DNA of 64,000 bases, taken from the NCBI GenBank assembly GCA_019914945.1, contig CM034111.1:5270001-5334000 (forward strand), read 5' to 3'. Below, piece after piece: positions 10,211 through 21,454 of this stretch. A program made the translations under genes and the position numbers. Origin of the DNA: Typha latifolia (Eukaryota > Streptophyta > Magnoliopsida > Poales > Typhaceae). The notes beneath the pieces were generated by a model that was not told the origin of the DNA, made no database searches, and saw only the letters and a program-made list of their open reading frames with translations. The number at the start of each line of letters is the position of its first letter. Within the stretch, counting starts at the first letter, position 1.

Positions 10211-11288
10211 TATTAGGTTTTTAGTGTTGGCAATTGTGTGCAAAATATTCTAAGTATTTTTATACATGTACATGAGCATTTATACAAGTCTAGAAAGTAT
10301 TTGGTTTAAAGAATTGTAAGATTAAAGGAGAAAAGTTTTCGAGTTCACGGCGCATTCGCACAGATAGAGAGTAGCGCTCACAAGCGCGTTCGAACGCGAG
10401 CACAAGCATTCGCACAGACAATAACTAGTGTTCACAAGCACGTTCGAACGCGAGCGTAAGCGTTCGCACAAACAGTAACTAGCATTCACAAGCGCGTTCG
10501 AACGCGAGTACAGGCGTTCGCACAAACAGTAACTAGCGTTCACAAACGTGTTTCAACGTGAGCGCAGACGTTCGCACAGATAGTAAGTGTTGTTTCTACG
10601 CCCGTTCGAACGGAGTCTTGGCCGTTCGAACACAACCTGTGAAAAATTAAGCCGTCGCGTTCAAACGCAGTTGGGCCTGTTCGAACGCACCTGAGATCAA
10701 GTCAGGTCGTTCGAACGTGCACCCGGGCCGCGTTCGAACGCACCTACGAAGTTTGCAATTTTTGAACTTTCATGAGTTTGGATAATACTTGGATTTGGCT
10801 CTATCTTGGAGATCATATATAAGTATTATGATGCCCTAACTCTAAGGTGGTTGGTGAAGCAATTTGAAGGAGAACTCTTGAGGCTACATTGTTTTTTCAA
10901 CCAACAAGGTCCTAGTCTTCTACAAGGTTTAATCTTTCATCTTATGGGCTATCTAGACGAAAGATCGATCTCGAGGGCTACTGAGGTTGGATAACAATCA
11001 CAAGAAGTGATGAATCGTGAGTTCTAGCGAGCAAGACTGAGAGGAACAAAGTCATTTGGATCGACGGGTTGTTTTGTGAGTTAGTCTTGTAATTGCTACT
11101 ATTCTAGTGATTGGTTTTGATCCGAGTTTGGATCCGTGGTTTTTTTTCCATTTGAGTTTTTCCAGGTTAAAATCTTAGTGCCCCTTTTTGTTTTTGTTTT
11201 TTAATATTTCTTTCATTTTTTACTTAAGCAAATGAGTGATATCATTGCCTAGGGTTTAGATACATACATGTGTCTAGGCATTATTTCA
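10211..11288 (+). mobile_element. Solo copia LTR with target duplication TAGTC
   Basis: It starts TATTAGGTTTTTAG and ends TTATTTCA, matching the LTRs at 8401 and 12722. It is flanked by TAGTC at 10206-10210 and 11289-11293, a perfect five-base duplication. It is about 315 bp longer than its relatives because of a 54-bp tandem array upstream of the TATA-like 'CATATATAAG' at 10814-10823. It inserted into the older copia element after that element had landed in LINE 2. Confidence 0.9.
10335..10600 (+). repeat. 54-bp tandem array carrying the TTCGAA palindrome
   Basis: TTCGAA cores at 10389, 10443 and 10497 and a decayed one at 10551 are exactly 54 bp apart. Each unit also has a 'GCGTTCGCACA' half site and a 'TAACTAGCGTTCACAA' spacer. 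Further unspaced palindromes follow at 10605, 10625, 10679, 10710 and 10733. Confidence 0.85.
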
Positions 11289-12710
11289 TAGTCAACTTTG
11301 TCATCTTGAAGTATATTGTGTCATTTCTAATTTATTCACCTCTTGACTTATGTAATAATTAAATTTAATGCCTCCATGATATGTGTATATTTTTGAGTGA
11401 GCATGATTTCATATAATATTTTCTTGGATAGTGAAGTATTAATTGTGATTTGCATAGTTTGACCACATACTTAGTCAAAAATATTATATTGAAAAAAGAT
11501 CAATGAAAATAGCTACAATAAATTAGAGTTAAAACCATCTTATTTAGAGTCCAATTTGACTTAGTACTTTGCTTAAAAATTTGAAATAATATGTTTAATA
11601 TTGTTTATTATGTAATACAAGAAAAAAGCTACTTACTCATATGTGAAAGCCGACATTGCACCTTTATGGTATAAGCAATCAAAATAATACAAGAAAAATT
11701 TATGTTTAGTTTGTAAAATAAGTCAAAAAGTGATCAATTGATACTAAGTCGATTTGACTACTATGTTGCATTATTGCTTAATGGGAAAGCTCATTTAAGA
11801 AGATTGTTTAATGTTGTCTATACTCAACTTGAATATGCATTTTGTTATGATATCAAGATTAATTTTTAATTTGTGTGTGATGCATTAGAGTTGAACATAA
11901 TATGCTCTTGATGGCTTAATTGATTTATGTATGACTTATTTCATTTGATTGATCTATTTAAATCTTGAATTTATCTTTGAAATTTTAGAAGTGTATCTCC
12001 AAAAATATTTAGGACTTTGTAAAAAAAATTCTAACAAGAATTTAATTAAAAAGTTCTAAATTTTTAAGGATCAAACTTGGGGATTCCTTCACTTTGCCGC
12101 AAGGTATAATTTATGTTTATTTTTTTCATGTTAGAGTTTCAATTTCATGATCTTTTAAGCGAACATAGGAATTTGTCGCTAGGTATTTGACCAAATAGGA
12201 TCGTCCAGTTCCTATAGAACCTATTACTAAAATACCCCTAGAAGGGGATAGGGCTAATAATTGTGGCATGGCTTCTTGATCTCATTTGGTTTTTCTTGAA
12301 CTAGAACTTTCCTCCAACACCCGGGTAGCTTTTGTCAATTTGAGCCAAAAAGGGGAGAGTCGAGTTGTCTAAAGGTTGTCTAGGATTTTAGGAGTTTAGG
12401 GTGAGAGTTTTCATTTGATGTCCATGCATTTTCTTTTAACTCTACTAGTTTTGGATATTATGCTAACTGTTTGTGATTTTCTTATATGCTAATTGAAGTT
12501 TAGATCATATTTGTTCATTGTTTACTAATTGTATGATCTTAGTTCATATTACTTTCTATGATCACTTTACTTCAAGTTATTTTCACTTGATCTTCGATTG
12601 GTATGTTATTATTGCAAGCTTGAGGTGTTACATCTTTCAAACTTGTGTTGAATGCTGATTTAGAATCCTTTGTAATTTTTTTAAAACTAGATATTTTATC
12701 ACAAATTGCC
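11289..12710 (+). other. Non-coding internal copia sequence
   Basis: AT-rich sequence with no coding frame. The part from about 11800 to 12710 is repeated in reverse at 58605-59490, so it belongs to the copia family's 3' internal region. Confidence 0.6.
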
Positions 12711-12720
12711 AGGGGGGAGA
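12711..12720 (+). other. Polypurine tract of the copia element
   Basis: AGGGGGGAGA lies one base before the 3' LTR start, the expected plus-strand primer position. Confidence 0.8.
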
Positions 12721-12721
12721 T

Positions 12722-13483
12722 TGTTAGGTTTTTAGTGTTGGCAAATGTATACAAAATAATTTAAGTGCTTTTATACATGTTTATGAGCATATATACAAGT
12801 TTTGATCAGATTCGACCTAAAAATTTCTAAGTTTTAGAGAAGATAAGTCACCACATTTACACTGTGTTCGAACGCGGACTTAGGTGTTCACACATATAGA
12901 GGTGGTGTTTTGGTTGTTCGAACGCATTCGGGCCACGTTTGAACGCTCCCACATAACATGCAATTTCTAGAATTATGTGTGTTCTATTTTGATTATATTT
13001 GACCTTATGTTGTCAACCTATATAAGGGTTAGGATGCCCCAACCCTAAGGAGGGTTGGTAATTACTTTTGAAAAAAAATTATAGGAGTTACAAAGTTAAC
13101 AAGGTCTGTATCTTTTTCAACGCACCAAGTTTTGGTCTTAAAAGTCATCTAGATAAAGGATCAATCTCGAAGGCTACTGAGATTGAAGATCAATCACAGG
13201 AAACAGTGAATCATGCGTTCTAGCGAGCAAGACTGAGTGAAATAAAATTGTGGGATGGAAAGGTTATTTTGTAAATCAATCTTGTAATTGCTACAAATTT
13301 AGTGATTGATTTTAATCTGAGTTTGGATCCGTGGTTTTTTTTCATTTGAGTTTTTCCACGTAAATATATTAGCGTTCATCATTGCTTTACTCTTTGATAT
13401 TTCTTCTGCATATTTACTTAAGAAAAGGGTTGAAATCATTGCCTAGGGTTTAGATACATACGCGTGTCTAATATTTTTTTTCA
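12722..13483 (+). repeat. 3' LTR of the nested copia element
   Basis: It begins TGTTAGGTTTTTAG and ends TTTTTTCA, colinear with 8401-9164. Palindrome remnants lie at 12864-12943 and a TATA-like CTATATAAGG near 13018. Confidence 0.88.
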
Positions 13484-14085
13484 GTAGTAACTCCTAGACT
13501 ACAAAGTTCTTTGATGCCCGGGAGCAAGGCTAGGGCTTTCCTCACAAGAGCATTTTTGTAGCGCTGAAGATACTCATATTTGAAGACATTGAGGCCTTTG
13601 GGATAGTTTGAGATAAAGATTCCTATCACTCCATCTGCTCCACCTTTCCAAGCTGCGTCAACCCAACATAAGGCTACTTCACAATCAGAAGTAGTGATAT
13701 GGCAGCTTCTATTGTAAGGGATGCAGTGAGTTTAACGATCAGTTGAGAGCTTTGTTGGGGCTTACTTCAGCTTTTTGGAACACATGGTTGTTTCTTGTTT
13801 TCCATATTATCCACATATTAGTGAAAGCACACCCTAACCATTCCTTCAAAAGTTTGGTTCCACATAGCAAGATCCAATATGCTAGACCTGCTTGGAAACC
13901 ACCAAGGTGTAACCCTAGCCCTCTAGCAAACCAGATGGCTCTAGAGAAGTTGCAATGGAAGAGTAGATGCTCCATAGTTTCTACTTGGAGTTTGTAGAGG
14001 GGGCACTCACTGTCGATTTGAGGGATTCTGTGGTTGATGGTTGCATGGACTCGGAAGGCTCCTACCACACCAAATGAAGGTTCTT
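13484..14085 (-). pseudogene. LINE 2: zinc-binding RT-associated domain and first half of RNase H
   Basis: Minus-strand residues at 13739-14068 show the plant LINE zf-RVT pattern, 'ECPLYKLQVETMEHLLFHC' and 'WIIWKTRNN'. The RNase H start 'CWVDAAWKGGADGVIG' follows at about 13620-13680. The RNase H is cut at 13484 by the copia element and resumes at 8400. Both domains serve the LINE's own RNA-templated copying. Confidence 0.85.
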
Positions 14086-16140
14086 ATTCTTAAGATGACA
14101 TTAGTGCCTTTCCAAATAATTTTCCACAACCTTCCCACTTCCGGATTAGAAATAGAAGAGCATCAAACTCCTTCTGCTTGTCTAATAATGCTGCACATAT
14201 ACAAATATTTGATATTCTAGCTGAGACCTCCACTATGTAGAGGAAGTTTATAAGTTCATATTCTAGGTTGCATCTTGCACATTGATTAGGTCAGCCATAG
14301 TATTGATATTCTAAGGAATGCCATAGCTAGAGAGGTCACAGCTTGCGACCTAGGGGTCTTATTTGATTGATGTCTTCAAACCACTACCAATAATTATCCT
14401 GACTCCACTCTTAAGTATAGGATTTAATGCAGCGATAAAATTCCAGACCCAGGAGGTTGTTCCTTTCTTCCTTGCAGACCAAAGAGTGATCTTTGAGTAG
14501 TACTTCACCTTAGTAAGATCAGCCCACAAACTGTCTTCAGTAGTAATAAGGCGCAAGGCGAGCTTGAGGATCAAAGACTGGTTAACAATTTGAGAGCTTC
14601 TAATGCCTAGTTCTCTGGTCTCCATCGGTCTGCAAAGGGGCTTCCAACTCTTTAGATATAGTCGCTGGTTGTCGTCCTGGTGTCCCCACCAAAAGTCTCG
14701 CATTAAGTCATCCATTTTCTTGTGGGTGGTTTTAGGAAAGTGTACACTTGACATGGAGTAAATACAAATACTACTGAGGACTAACTTTATCAGAACTGTC
14801 CTTCCTACATGAGGTAAGAGCTTTGCCTTGAACTTGCCAACTATGAAATTAGTGGTATTCGCCTTCAATCTAGGAACCATCAAGCAGTTGCCGAGTTATT
14901 TTTCTTGCTCATCCAGGAGCTTGACTTTTAGAATGGATATGATCTATCTTTTGCAATGTCCTTCGGCTTGGTTACTAAAGAAGATGGCACTTGTATCATA
15001 GTTGATCTCTTGTCAAGAGAGAGTAGTAAAAGTCCATGGTAGATTTTAAGCTGATTGCACCACAGGAGGTAGCTTGTCCAAAAAGTAGTAAGTTATCTAC
15101 AAACAATAAGTGTGATAGGAGCTAGCTTCCTGAAGAGATTTTGATGCCAGTGATGCTCTTGAGCCTAAGATGTCACTCGAGTAAGGTGGAGAGAATGTTA
15201 GTTCCAATAATAAAAAGGTATAGAGATAGAGGGCAGCCTTGCCTTAGCCCTCTAGAAGGTTTGAAGAAGCCTTCCGCTGAGCCATTAATGTCAATGGCCA
15301 TGCTTGTAGTGCTCAAGCAGCTGACGACAAGCATGATGAACTAATTCGGGAAGCCATACAGTTTGAGGCAATCTTCTAAGAAGACCCACTCCATTCTATT
15401 AAAAGCTTTAGACGAGTCAGCCTTTATCATGAAGGCACCCTTGGAGCTTTTGGTTGTCTTGAGTTAGTGGATAACTTCTTGCGCAATGACCTAGTTTTCA
15501 AGGATCTAGCAACCTAGGGTGAAGGAATTTTGACTCTTGGATATTATAGAGTTATGGTAGGGCTTGATCCTAGCAACCACTAGCTTGGCAATGACTTGCA
15601 AAGACTGATAGCGCAAGAATCGCACACCTTCATATCTTGGTCTTTCATATCTTGGTCTTTCTTTGGTATAAGAGCAATAATCGTCTTATTCAACCCTCTA
15701 TTCATAACACCATGGGCAAATAAGTTTTTGACAATGGCACATATCTCAATTTTTATGCAAAGCCAAAGTTTCTGAATGAACTTGGCATTGAGTCCATCCA
15801 GACCTGAGGCCTAGTTAGGCACAGGGCTTTTGAGAATGCTTGCTATGTCCTCATCTAAAGGGGGAGCTACTAGTGATTCTCGATCATCTTCTAGAATAAA
15901 AGGACCAGCATACTAATCGATTAGATCACATTGAAGAATTGAGGACAAGTTCGAGGACATGAATAGGTTTCTAAAATGGGAGACGAAGGCTGCTTGAGTG
16001 TGATATGTATCATGAGTCATAGTATCGTTGTGACAAGGCAAGGAAATTCCCTCTTGTCTCAAAGCTAGCAAGGCTCGCCAAAAAAAAGCTGACTCTCTTT
16101 TTTGGGGTATAAGGGGTCGTTTTCTTGCTATTTCCATGAA
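14086..16140 (-). pseudogene. LINE 2 reverse transcriptase, inactivated
   Basis: The longest open part (14359-14883 minus) has the thumb pattern 'IYSMSSVHFPKTTHKKMDDL' and 'MRDFWWG'. At 15092-15112 the catalytic F-x-D-D motif reads 'FVDN', i.e. the second Asp has become Asn. Near 15380-15430 'KADSSKAFNRMEW' marks the RT A-motif region, and 15913-16137 covers the RT entry. Numerous stops and frame changes show a dead copy. Confidence 0.82.
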
Positions 16141-17020
16141 TTATTTCTCTTAGCTCGATGCGCACAACTTAGGTGATAATTTTGAGAACAAGATGTTGAG
16201 AGGTGAACTCTGTAATTCCCCTCCAGGAACCAAAGTGATAGCGGCTATAGCATCCGTGTGGAAGAGGGTAAGCTTTCGGCAACACTTTGGTCCAACTGTA
16301 GGTACTCAATCCTCTTTATTCTACTTTTTGAAGTGGCCATGGCATGGAAGAATTTGTTATTGCGATCCCCACATTGAAGCCAATGGATTTGGGCACACTA
16401 TTGCCAAAATTACTCATCTTCGAGCATAAAGGTCATCATGTTGACACCTTAGTATATGCTCACTAAATCGATCCTCTTCTATTATAACAATCTTGGCATG
16501 GATATTGGCAATGCTTTCTTCTACCTTCTTGGTATCATTTCAAAGATTCACTATGCTGCTCTTTGCCCAGTGTTTGACTTTTAAGGCTAGGTGGTTAAGC
16601 TTTATCGAGCTAGGATAATTGTTGCTGCTTTAGTCATTCCATGCTGCCTTGCAGAAGGGAGCAAAATCATCATTTAAAAACCATCAGTTTTCCATCTTGA
16701 AATGTCTTCTACCATATGTGAAGGTGGGATGAGTGTCCATTAGAAGAGGGTTGTGATCACTCAAAATAGTGGGGAGGTGAAGAATCCTTGCTTTTGGACG
16801 ACTGTTGCACCAAGCAGTATTAGCAAGCCCTTTGTCAAGTCTTTCTCTGATAAGCCTACATGCACCCCTTTAGTTTGACCAAGTGTATGTCGGCTCAGCA
16901 AAGCCTAGATCGTGGAGGCCTGAGTTGTTGATCCAGTCATTGAATGCTCTGATGTGAACAACATTCGGAATATTTAGCATATATGTGCAAAATATATTCT
17001 GGGCTAGATTTGAACTAACA
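16141..17020 (-). pseudogene. LINE 2 endonuclease C-terminal half
   Basis: The minus strand encodes the well-known sequence of plant LINE endonucleases: 'FNDWINNSGLHDLGFAEP' near 16900-16960, 'LIRERLDKGLANTAW' near 16830 and 'LPTILSDHNPLL' near 16760. A linker to the RT follows. The N-terminal half is missing between here and 17336. Confidence 0.82.
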
Positions 17021-17335
17021 CCGTGAGAATATTCTGTTAAGTAACGATATTTTATTTTAAAATAACTAAAATACCCTTATTTTTAAAATGACTAAAATGC
17101 CCTTAGTATGACTTGGTTGAGGATATTTTCATAATTTTTTAGTATAGTTAATTTAACTAAGAGATTTAGTTAAATTTAACTAGCTAATCTAACGGTAGTA
17201 TAATTTCTGCACATATTTGCTAAATTATAGGGCTCGATTGCAAATAGTAAAAATGTAGGGTGTAAATCATAATTTCATTAAAAGACAAGGTATTATATGT
17301 AAATTTCTTTTATTTTAAAGAGAGAGGATGGGAAT
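17021..17335. other. AT-rich block replacing part of the LINE 2 endonuclease
   Basis: About 315 bp with no coding frame stands where roughly 130 endonuclease residues should be. Phrases 'aaaataactaaaatacccttatt' type repeat near 17060-17105. No terminal inverted repeats or target duplication could be found, so insertion plus deletion is likely but unproven. Confidence 0.4.
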
Positions 17336-18130
17336 AATAACACTGACCTTATTCTCGCCACACTTAGTTTCAAACAAAAAGTCAAGGTTAGCACTAATGC
17401 TATGGAGGATCTTCTTTAAGTTCCTTACCGTCGAGGCGCCTCGACACCCTAGTCAGTTCTAGGCGAGGATTTTCATATGTGAGTTTGCGTATTTTAGGCC
17501 TTGCTGTTGCGGCCCTAGTTGATGGACTTGCTTCATTTTTCTTGGTGAGAGGAAGAGGAGATCTTGGCCCTTCCTTTTCCCTACTAGAGAGACGGCGTGG
17601 GCGGCAAGGTTCCCTTTTGGGCTGGGTAGAGCTTCTGTTGGAGAAGAAGAGCTTTTGGTACGAGAGGGTAGAGCTTCGTTTTCAGTGAACTAGTGGGAAG
17701 GAGTGGCGCCAGTTGCATGGTTTGGGATTTGCATGAGGTTTGTGAGGGGCTAATTTGGTCGAGGTGATTAGGTACGTGTCAACCAGTCCTATGTGGACGT
17801 AAACCAATCTGGAGTCTCTAAGATCGAGGAGGGGACTTGGTGACAGGTTTTTTGTTTGGATTAGGGGGATTTGGCGGGATCTCAACCCTGGCAAGATATC
17901 TTGGGATGGGAGGCTATATGGGAGTGGTGTGATCAAGGTTGTTAGGGTGGGGATTAATGCTACTTGGAGTAGGCAACTCACCAAGGTGCACTAGAGTCAA
18001 CAAGTTGGGTACTCCTGGTACACTCGGTATAGCTTGATGCGACACTGCATTATGGCCGTTGAGTTTGATAAGGAGAAGAAGCTTTCTCTACCATCGACTG
18101 CAATCTCCGGTGAGCACCGCCTTGGCCTTC
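17336..18130 (-). pseudogene. LINE 2 ORF1 tail and endonuclease start
   Basis: Near 17360-17450 the minus strand reads 'ASTVRNLKKILHSI' and 'LFETKCGENKV', the opening of a plant LINE endonuclease. Upstream of it, to about 18130, is the end of ORF1 and the inter-ORF region. Stops interrupt it. It lies just 5' (in minus orientation) of the rest of LINE 2. Confidence 0.6.
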
Positions 18131-18132
18131 TC

Positions 18133-18457
18133 TATAACAACCCAGTCCTAAAAATAAAATAAAAAAAATTAAATTAAAAAAAAACCTTTTGGACACGACG
18201 TGACTGGCCACATTGTGGCCGGCCTCGTGCCCAAGCTTAAGCCCAACAGGTGAGAACTTTTCTCGCCTCCCTTGGTCGGCTTTGGGCACGTCACGTGCAC
18301 TCAGCCGCCAAGCTGGCCAACCCGGCTGGGCCAATTGGTGCTGCACCACCTCTCTCTCTTTCAGTCTCTCTCTCAAACACTCTCTCTCTCTACTACCGCC
18401 GCCGCCCCGTCGGCTTGCCGTAGTCGCCTCTTCCACTAATGCCGGTGAGTCTCTCTC

Positions 18458-18532
<75 letters not shown>

Positions 18533-18780
18533 CGTCGAAACCGAGCCGCCAACGAGAGGCCGGCCACTAGCTGGCTTGCAGCGGCCGAGCCCCTCCCCGT
18601 CGCCCCGGTCCCCTCCCCTCCTCTCTTTCTTCTCTTCTTCTCTTCCCTTCTTCTTCTTTCTCCTTTCTTCTTCTTCTTCCTCAACTGCTTGTCCTCTTTT
18701 TTCTGCAGCAGTGCTGGGCTCGGCTTGGCTAGAGTCAAAGGAAAAGTTTGCTCCAGTTGGGTAAATCTTACTACTGCTCA
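18133..18780 (+). mobile_element. Family B LTR head
   Basis: It begins TATAACAACCC (TGTAACAACCC at 49298), has the CG-rich 'GGCCAACCCGGCTGGGCC' region near 18310, a long (CT)n tract and the 'GTGCTGGGCTCGGCT' stem remnant near 18711, in the same order as 49298-49900. The rest of the LTR is not present. Long protein frames here come only from repeat translation. Confidence 0.7.
18460..18529 (+). repeat. (CT)n microsatellite, about 35 units
   Basis: Uninterrupted CT dinucleotides within the LTR head; likely length-variable. Confidence 0.95.
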
Positions 18781-19448
18781 ATAAGTATACACTTATATAG
18801 ATTAAAAGTAATATGAAAAATAATATAACATAGATCATAATAATATAGCCATGTCACATACTCATCATGTCCAAAACTACGGCTCATATTCATTAATAAA
18901 AGTAAACACGATATGTATCATTAAAAAATATTAACTTTTCTAATTTAGGCTCACATAATATCATAACCATAAGTAGCAACAAAGCTCATATAAAACAACA
19001 CTCGTACAGGAGAAAAGACATTTAATGGTAGAATTGCTTGCTCCTCAATTGGCAAACTGTATAATTGATAGTCTGTCATCATAGACTAAGGAGTTCAATT
19101 GTATGCCTATCACCATCTCCATCATCACTACTTGAGCAATATCATCGCACACAGCATAATCGTTGCATATAGCAACATCATCACGCAATAGAATGATCAC
19201 ATACCACGTGATTATCGCATTTAGTGGGATTATCTTATATAGTAGAATCATCACATGTAATAGAACTAATAGCACACTAACCCAGAATGAATGCTCTGAC
19301 CCTATCTCATCAAGTACTACTAGAGCTAAGACCACTACCTCATAATCAAAGTTTAAAAGTCATCTAATGTCAAGTCTCCATATTTGGTAGTATTATGTCT
19401 GCTCAAACCGATGCAGGCAATGTCTGATAGTCTCCTTCTGACCTTAGT
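18781..19448. other. Unclassified AT-rich repeat, interrupted at 19449
   Basis: No coding frame. Style and word use resemble the body of long gypsy LTRs in reverse orientation. A solo-like LTR splits it from similar sequence after 22037. Confidence 0.4.
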
Positions 19449-19929
19449 TGTAACACCCCAATTTAAAAAAAAAAAATTGTGACGCACGCGCCGACACAGA
19501 GACTGCCACTCCCCTCGGGTTGCTGACGTCGGAGCCGCCAAAGCCTCGGAGCTGACGAAGCCGAGCGTGGATCGCGGTAAGCCTCAACCTCGTTAAAATT
19601 CAGTACCTAGTTTCCTTCCCTAGTCGGGCTTCGGGCCCTTGATGAAGGGAAGAAGGACCCCCCCCATGGCCGTCGGCCATGGAGCACGGCTGCCCGCCAT
19701 CATCGGGGCTCTCCTCTCCCTCTTTATTTTCTTCCCCTCTTTCTTTTCTTCCCCTCTACTTACCCTTCTCGGCCTCGCGCTGCACCGCTGGCCTCGTGAC
19801 TGTGCCACCGGCCTCGTGCTGCGCCGCCGACGCTGCGGCCTCGTGGATCTTCCCTCCCCTCCCTATGTCTCCTTCCCTTGGAAGGGAAGGGCGTGCGAGG
19901 GTGGGGGTTGTTTAACCCCCACCCACACC

Positions 19930-20120
19930 CCTGCTGGGCTGTGGCTTAGACCGCAGCCCATAAGGCTATATGGGCTGCAGTCTAGATCGCAGCCCATGAG
20001 CCCATAAGGCTAAATGGGCTGCGGTTCCGACCGCAGCGCATAAACCTGCAAGGCCTGTGGGCTGCGGTTCAGACCGCAGTCCATGGAGCCCGTGGGCTGC
20101 AGTTTGGATTGCGCCCAACC
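19930..20120 (+). repeat. Array of GGGCTGCGG...CCGCAGCCC hairpins
   Basis: Five related units occur, starting near 19936, 19971, 20012, 20068 and 20096. Each is a short inverted repeat with a GGGCTGCGG arm, a loop of about five bases and a CCGCAGCCC arm, decayed to different degrees. Confidence 0.75.
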
Positions 20121-21326
20121 CAATACCCTAGCCCATTTGGGGCCATTTGGACCTTATAACTCTGTTTACCTACTTTTACTTGATTAATTAGCCTAACCAT
20201 CTCCGTAATGACCATTTATTATCATGTGAATTTTAGGATAACATAGAACTCACCCTAGGAGACCCTTGACTCATGTATATGCCTAAACATAAATTCTCTA
20301 ATAAGATAATTAATTCTATTAGTTCACTAATCTTACGTATAGCCTTATTTGCGTGAATTAATAGGATTTATACTGATTTTGGGATTTCAGAGGAGCCGAC
20401 TAGCTAAAGAGATTTAGTGTACTGTGGAGACCCCCCAAGCGAGTAGAGTTTATACAAGTCTAGAATAATGTAGTTAAATTATTATACATTTCATGTCACT
20501 GTAAGAAATGTTGGTATTAATCCATGCATCTAGTGTACCATGATATATCTTGACATGTGCAATTATTGATAACTTACTCATCTTGATATTATGAGAATGT
20601 TATGAGAATGTTAGTGTTAGTATAGATATTAGTGTAACGATGCTCTACATGTATCATGTATGATAAACTCTGGCATAAATATTTGTTATGAATATAGAAT
20701 GTAACGATCATGATGACTATGACATGAATTATACACTCACGGACACTACACTACTTTCACCTATCATTAGTAGTCAAGTTCTGACTAGGCAGTGCCCCTA
20801 CTCACTCAGCCTAGGATTAAGGATAGAGTATATTTTATATGATTATACTATTAGCGGCCTACACTTGAGGTTGAGAGCCTGTGTGGCATTCAGGTAATTA
20901 TACTGCATGGTTAGGACTAGATTATAATGATAGAAGAACATGATTGTGAGGCGATGATATATCTCTAGCGATACCTGACGACGCAAGGTCAAGGCATCCG
21001 TTGATAAGTCGAGGGCTCCCGATTCTTTCGCTCAAGGCGGTGATGATTTAGAGAGAGTAAGATATGGGCTTACAACCAGGGTTCTTAGTCTGATGGCCAC
21101 AGTCATCCGATCACATGTAGTGCCGCCATACACGTGTAGGTGGCATTACCGCTAGATGTGTATATATCCCCTCTCGATGTATGAGATGATGGATGGTTAT
21201 GTGATGGATGATTTTCTTGAGAGTATTTACCTTATGTGGTGAATAGCTCGGTGAGCTATGATAAATATGATTAATGCCTTGGTAGGCATGAGATGACTAA
21301 ACTACTCTTTTATTGCTATGCATAAT

Positions 21327-21454
21327 ATGTAAACACTATAATTGAGATTTGTATGAATAGGAGATTGTATCAAGGTTTATATCTGTGTGGATGTAAACAC
21401 TATAATTGAGATTTGTATGAATAGGAGATTGTATCAAGGTTTATATCTGTGTGG
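21327..21454 (+). repeat. Perfect 64-bp tandem duplication
   Basis: Bases 21327-21390 and 21391-21454 are identical, starting ATGTAAACAC. The lack of changes marks a recent event inside the older LTR. Confidence 0.92.

Larger units (their letters stand above)
8401..13483 (+). mobile_element. Degenerate Ty1/copia element nested in LINE 2
   Basis: Two direct LTRs (8401-9164 and 12722-13483, 764 and 762 bp) enclose 3.6 kb. A primer-binding-like site follows the left LTR and a polypurine tract precedes the right one. Inside are gag remnants (9215-9700) and a later solo LTR of the same family (10211-11288). No protease, integrase, RT or RNase H was found. The non-coding stretch before the right LTR has a 'GAGCCAAAAAGGGGAGAG' purine run near 12344 of the kind common in Sirevirus-like copia elements. 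Flanks GCGAT and GTAGT differ by three transitions, so the target duplication is at best decayed. Confidence 0.85.

Noticed and set aside
10380..10760. GTTCGAA words resembling the tRNA T-loop (B box)
   Set aside because: No A box at the right distance and no cloverleaf fold; the B-box consensus also fails at its last C in most copies. A Pol III link is only a remote idea.
8396..13488. Target duplication of the copia element (GCGAT and GTAGT)
   Set aside because: Only two of five bases match. The three differences are transitions, so decay is possible, but it is not claimed.
18050..18838. A 262-residue minus-strand frame and a 183-residue plus-strand frame
   Set aside because: Both run through the (CT)n microsatellite and encode RERE or LSLS runs; they are repeat translations inside an LTR head.
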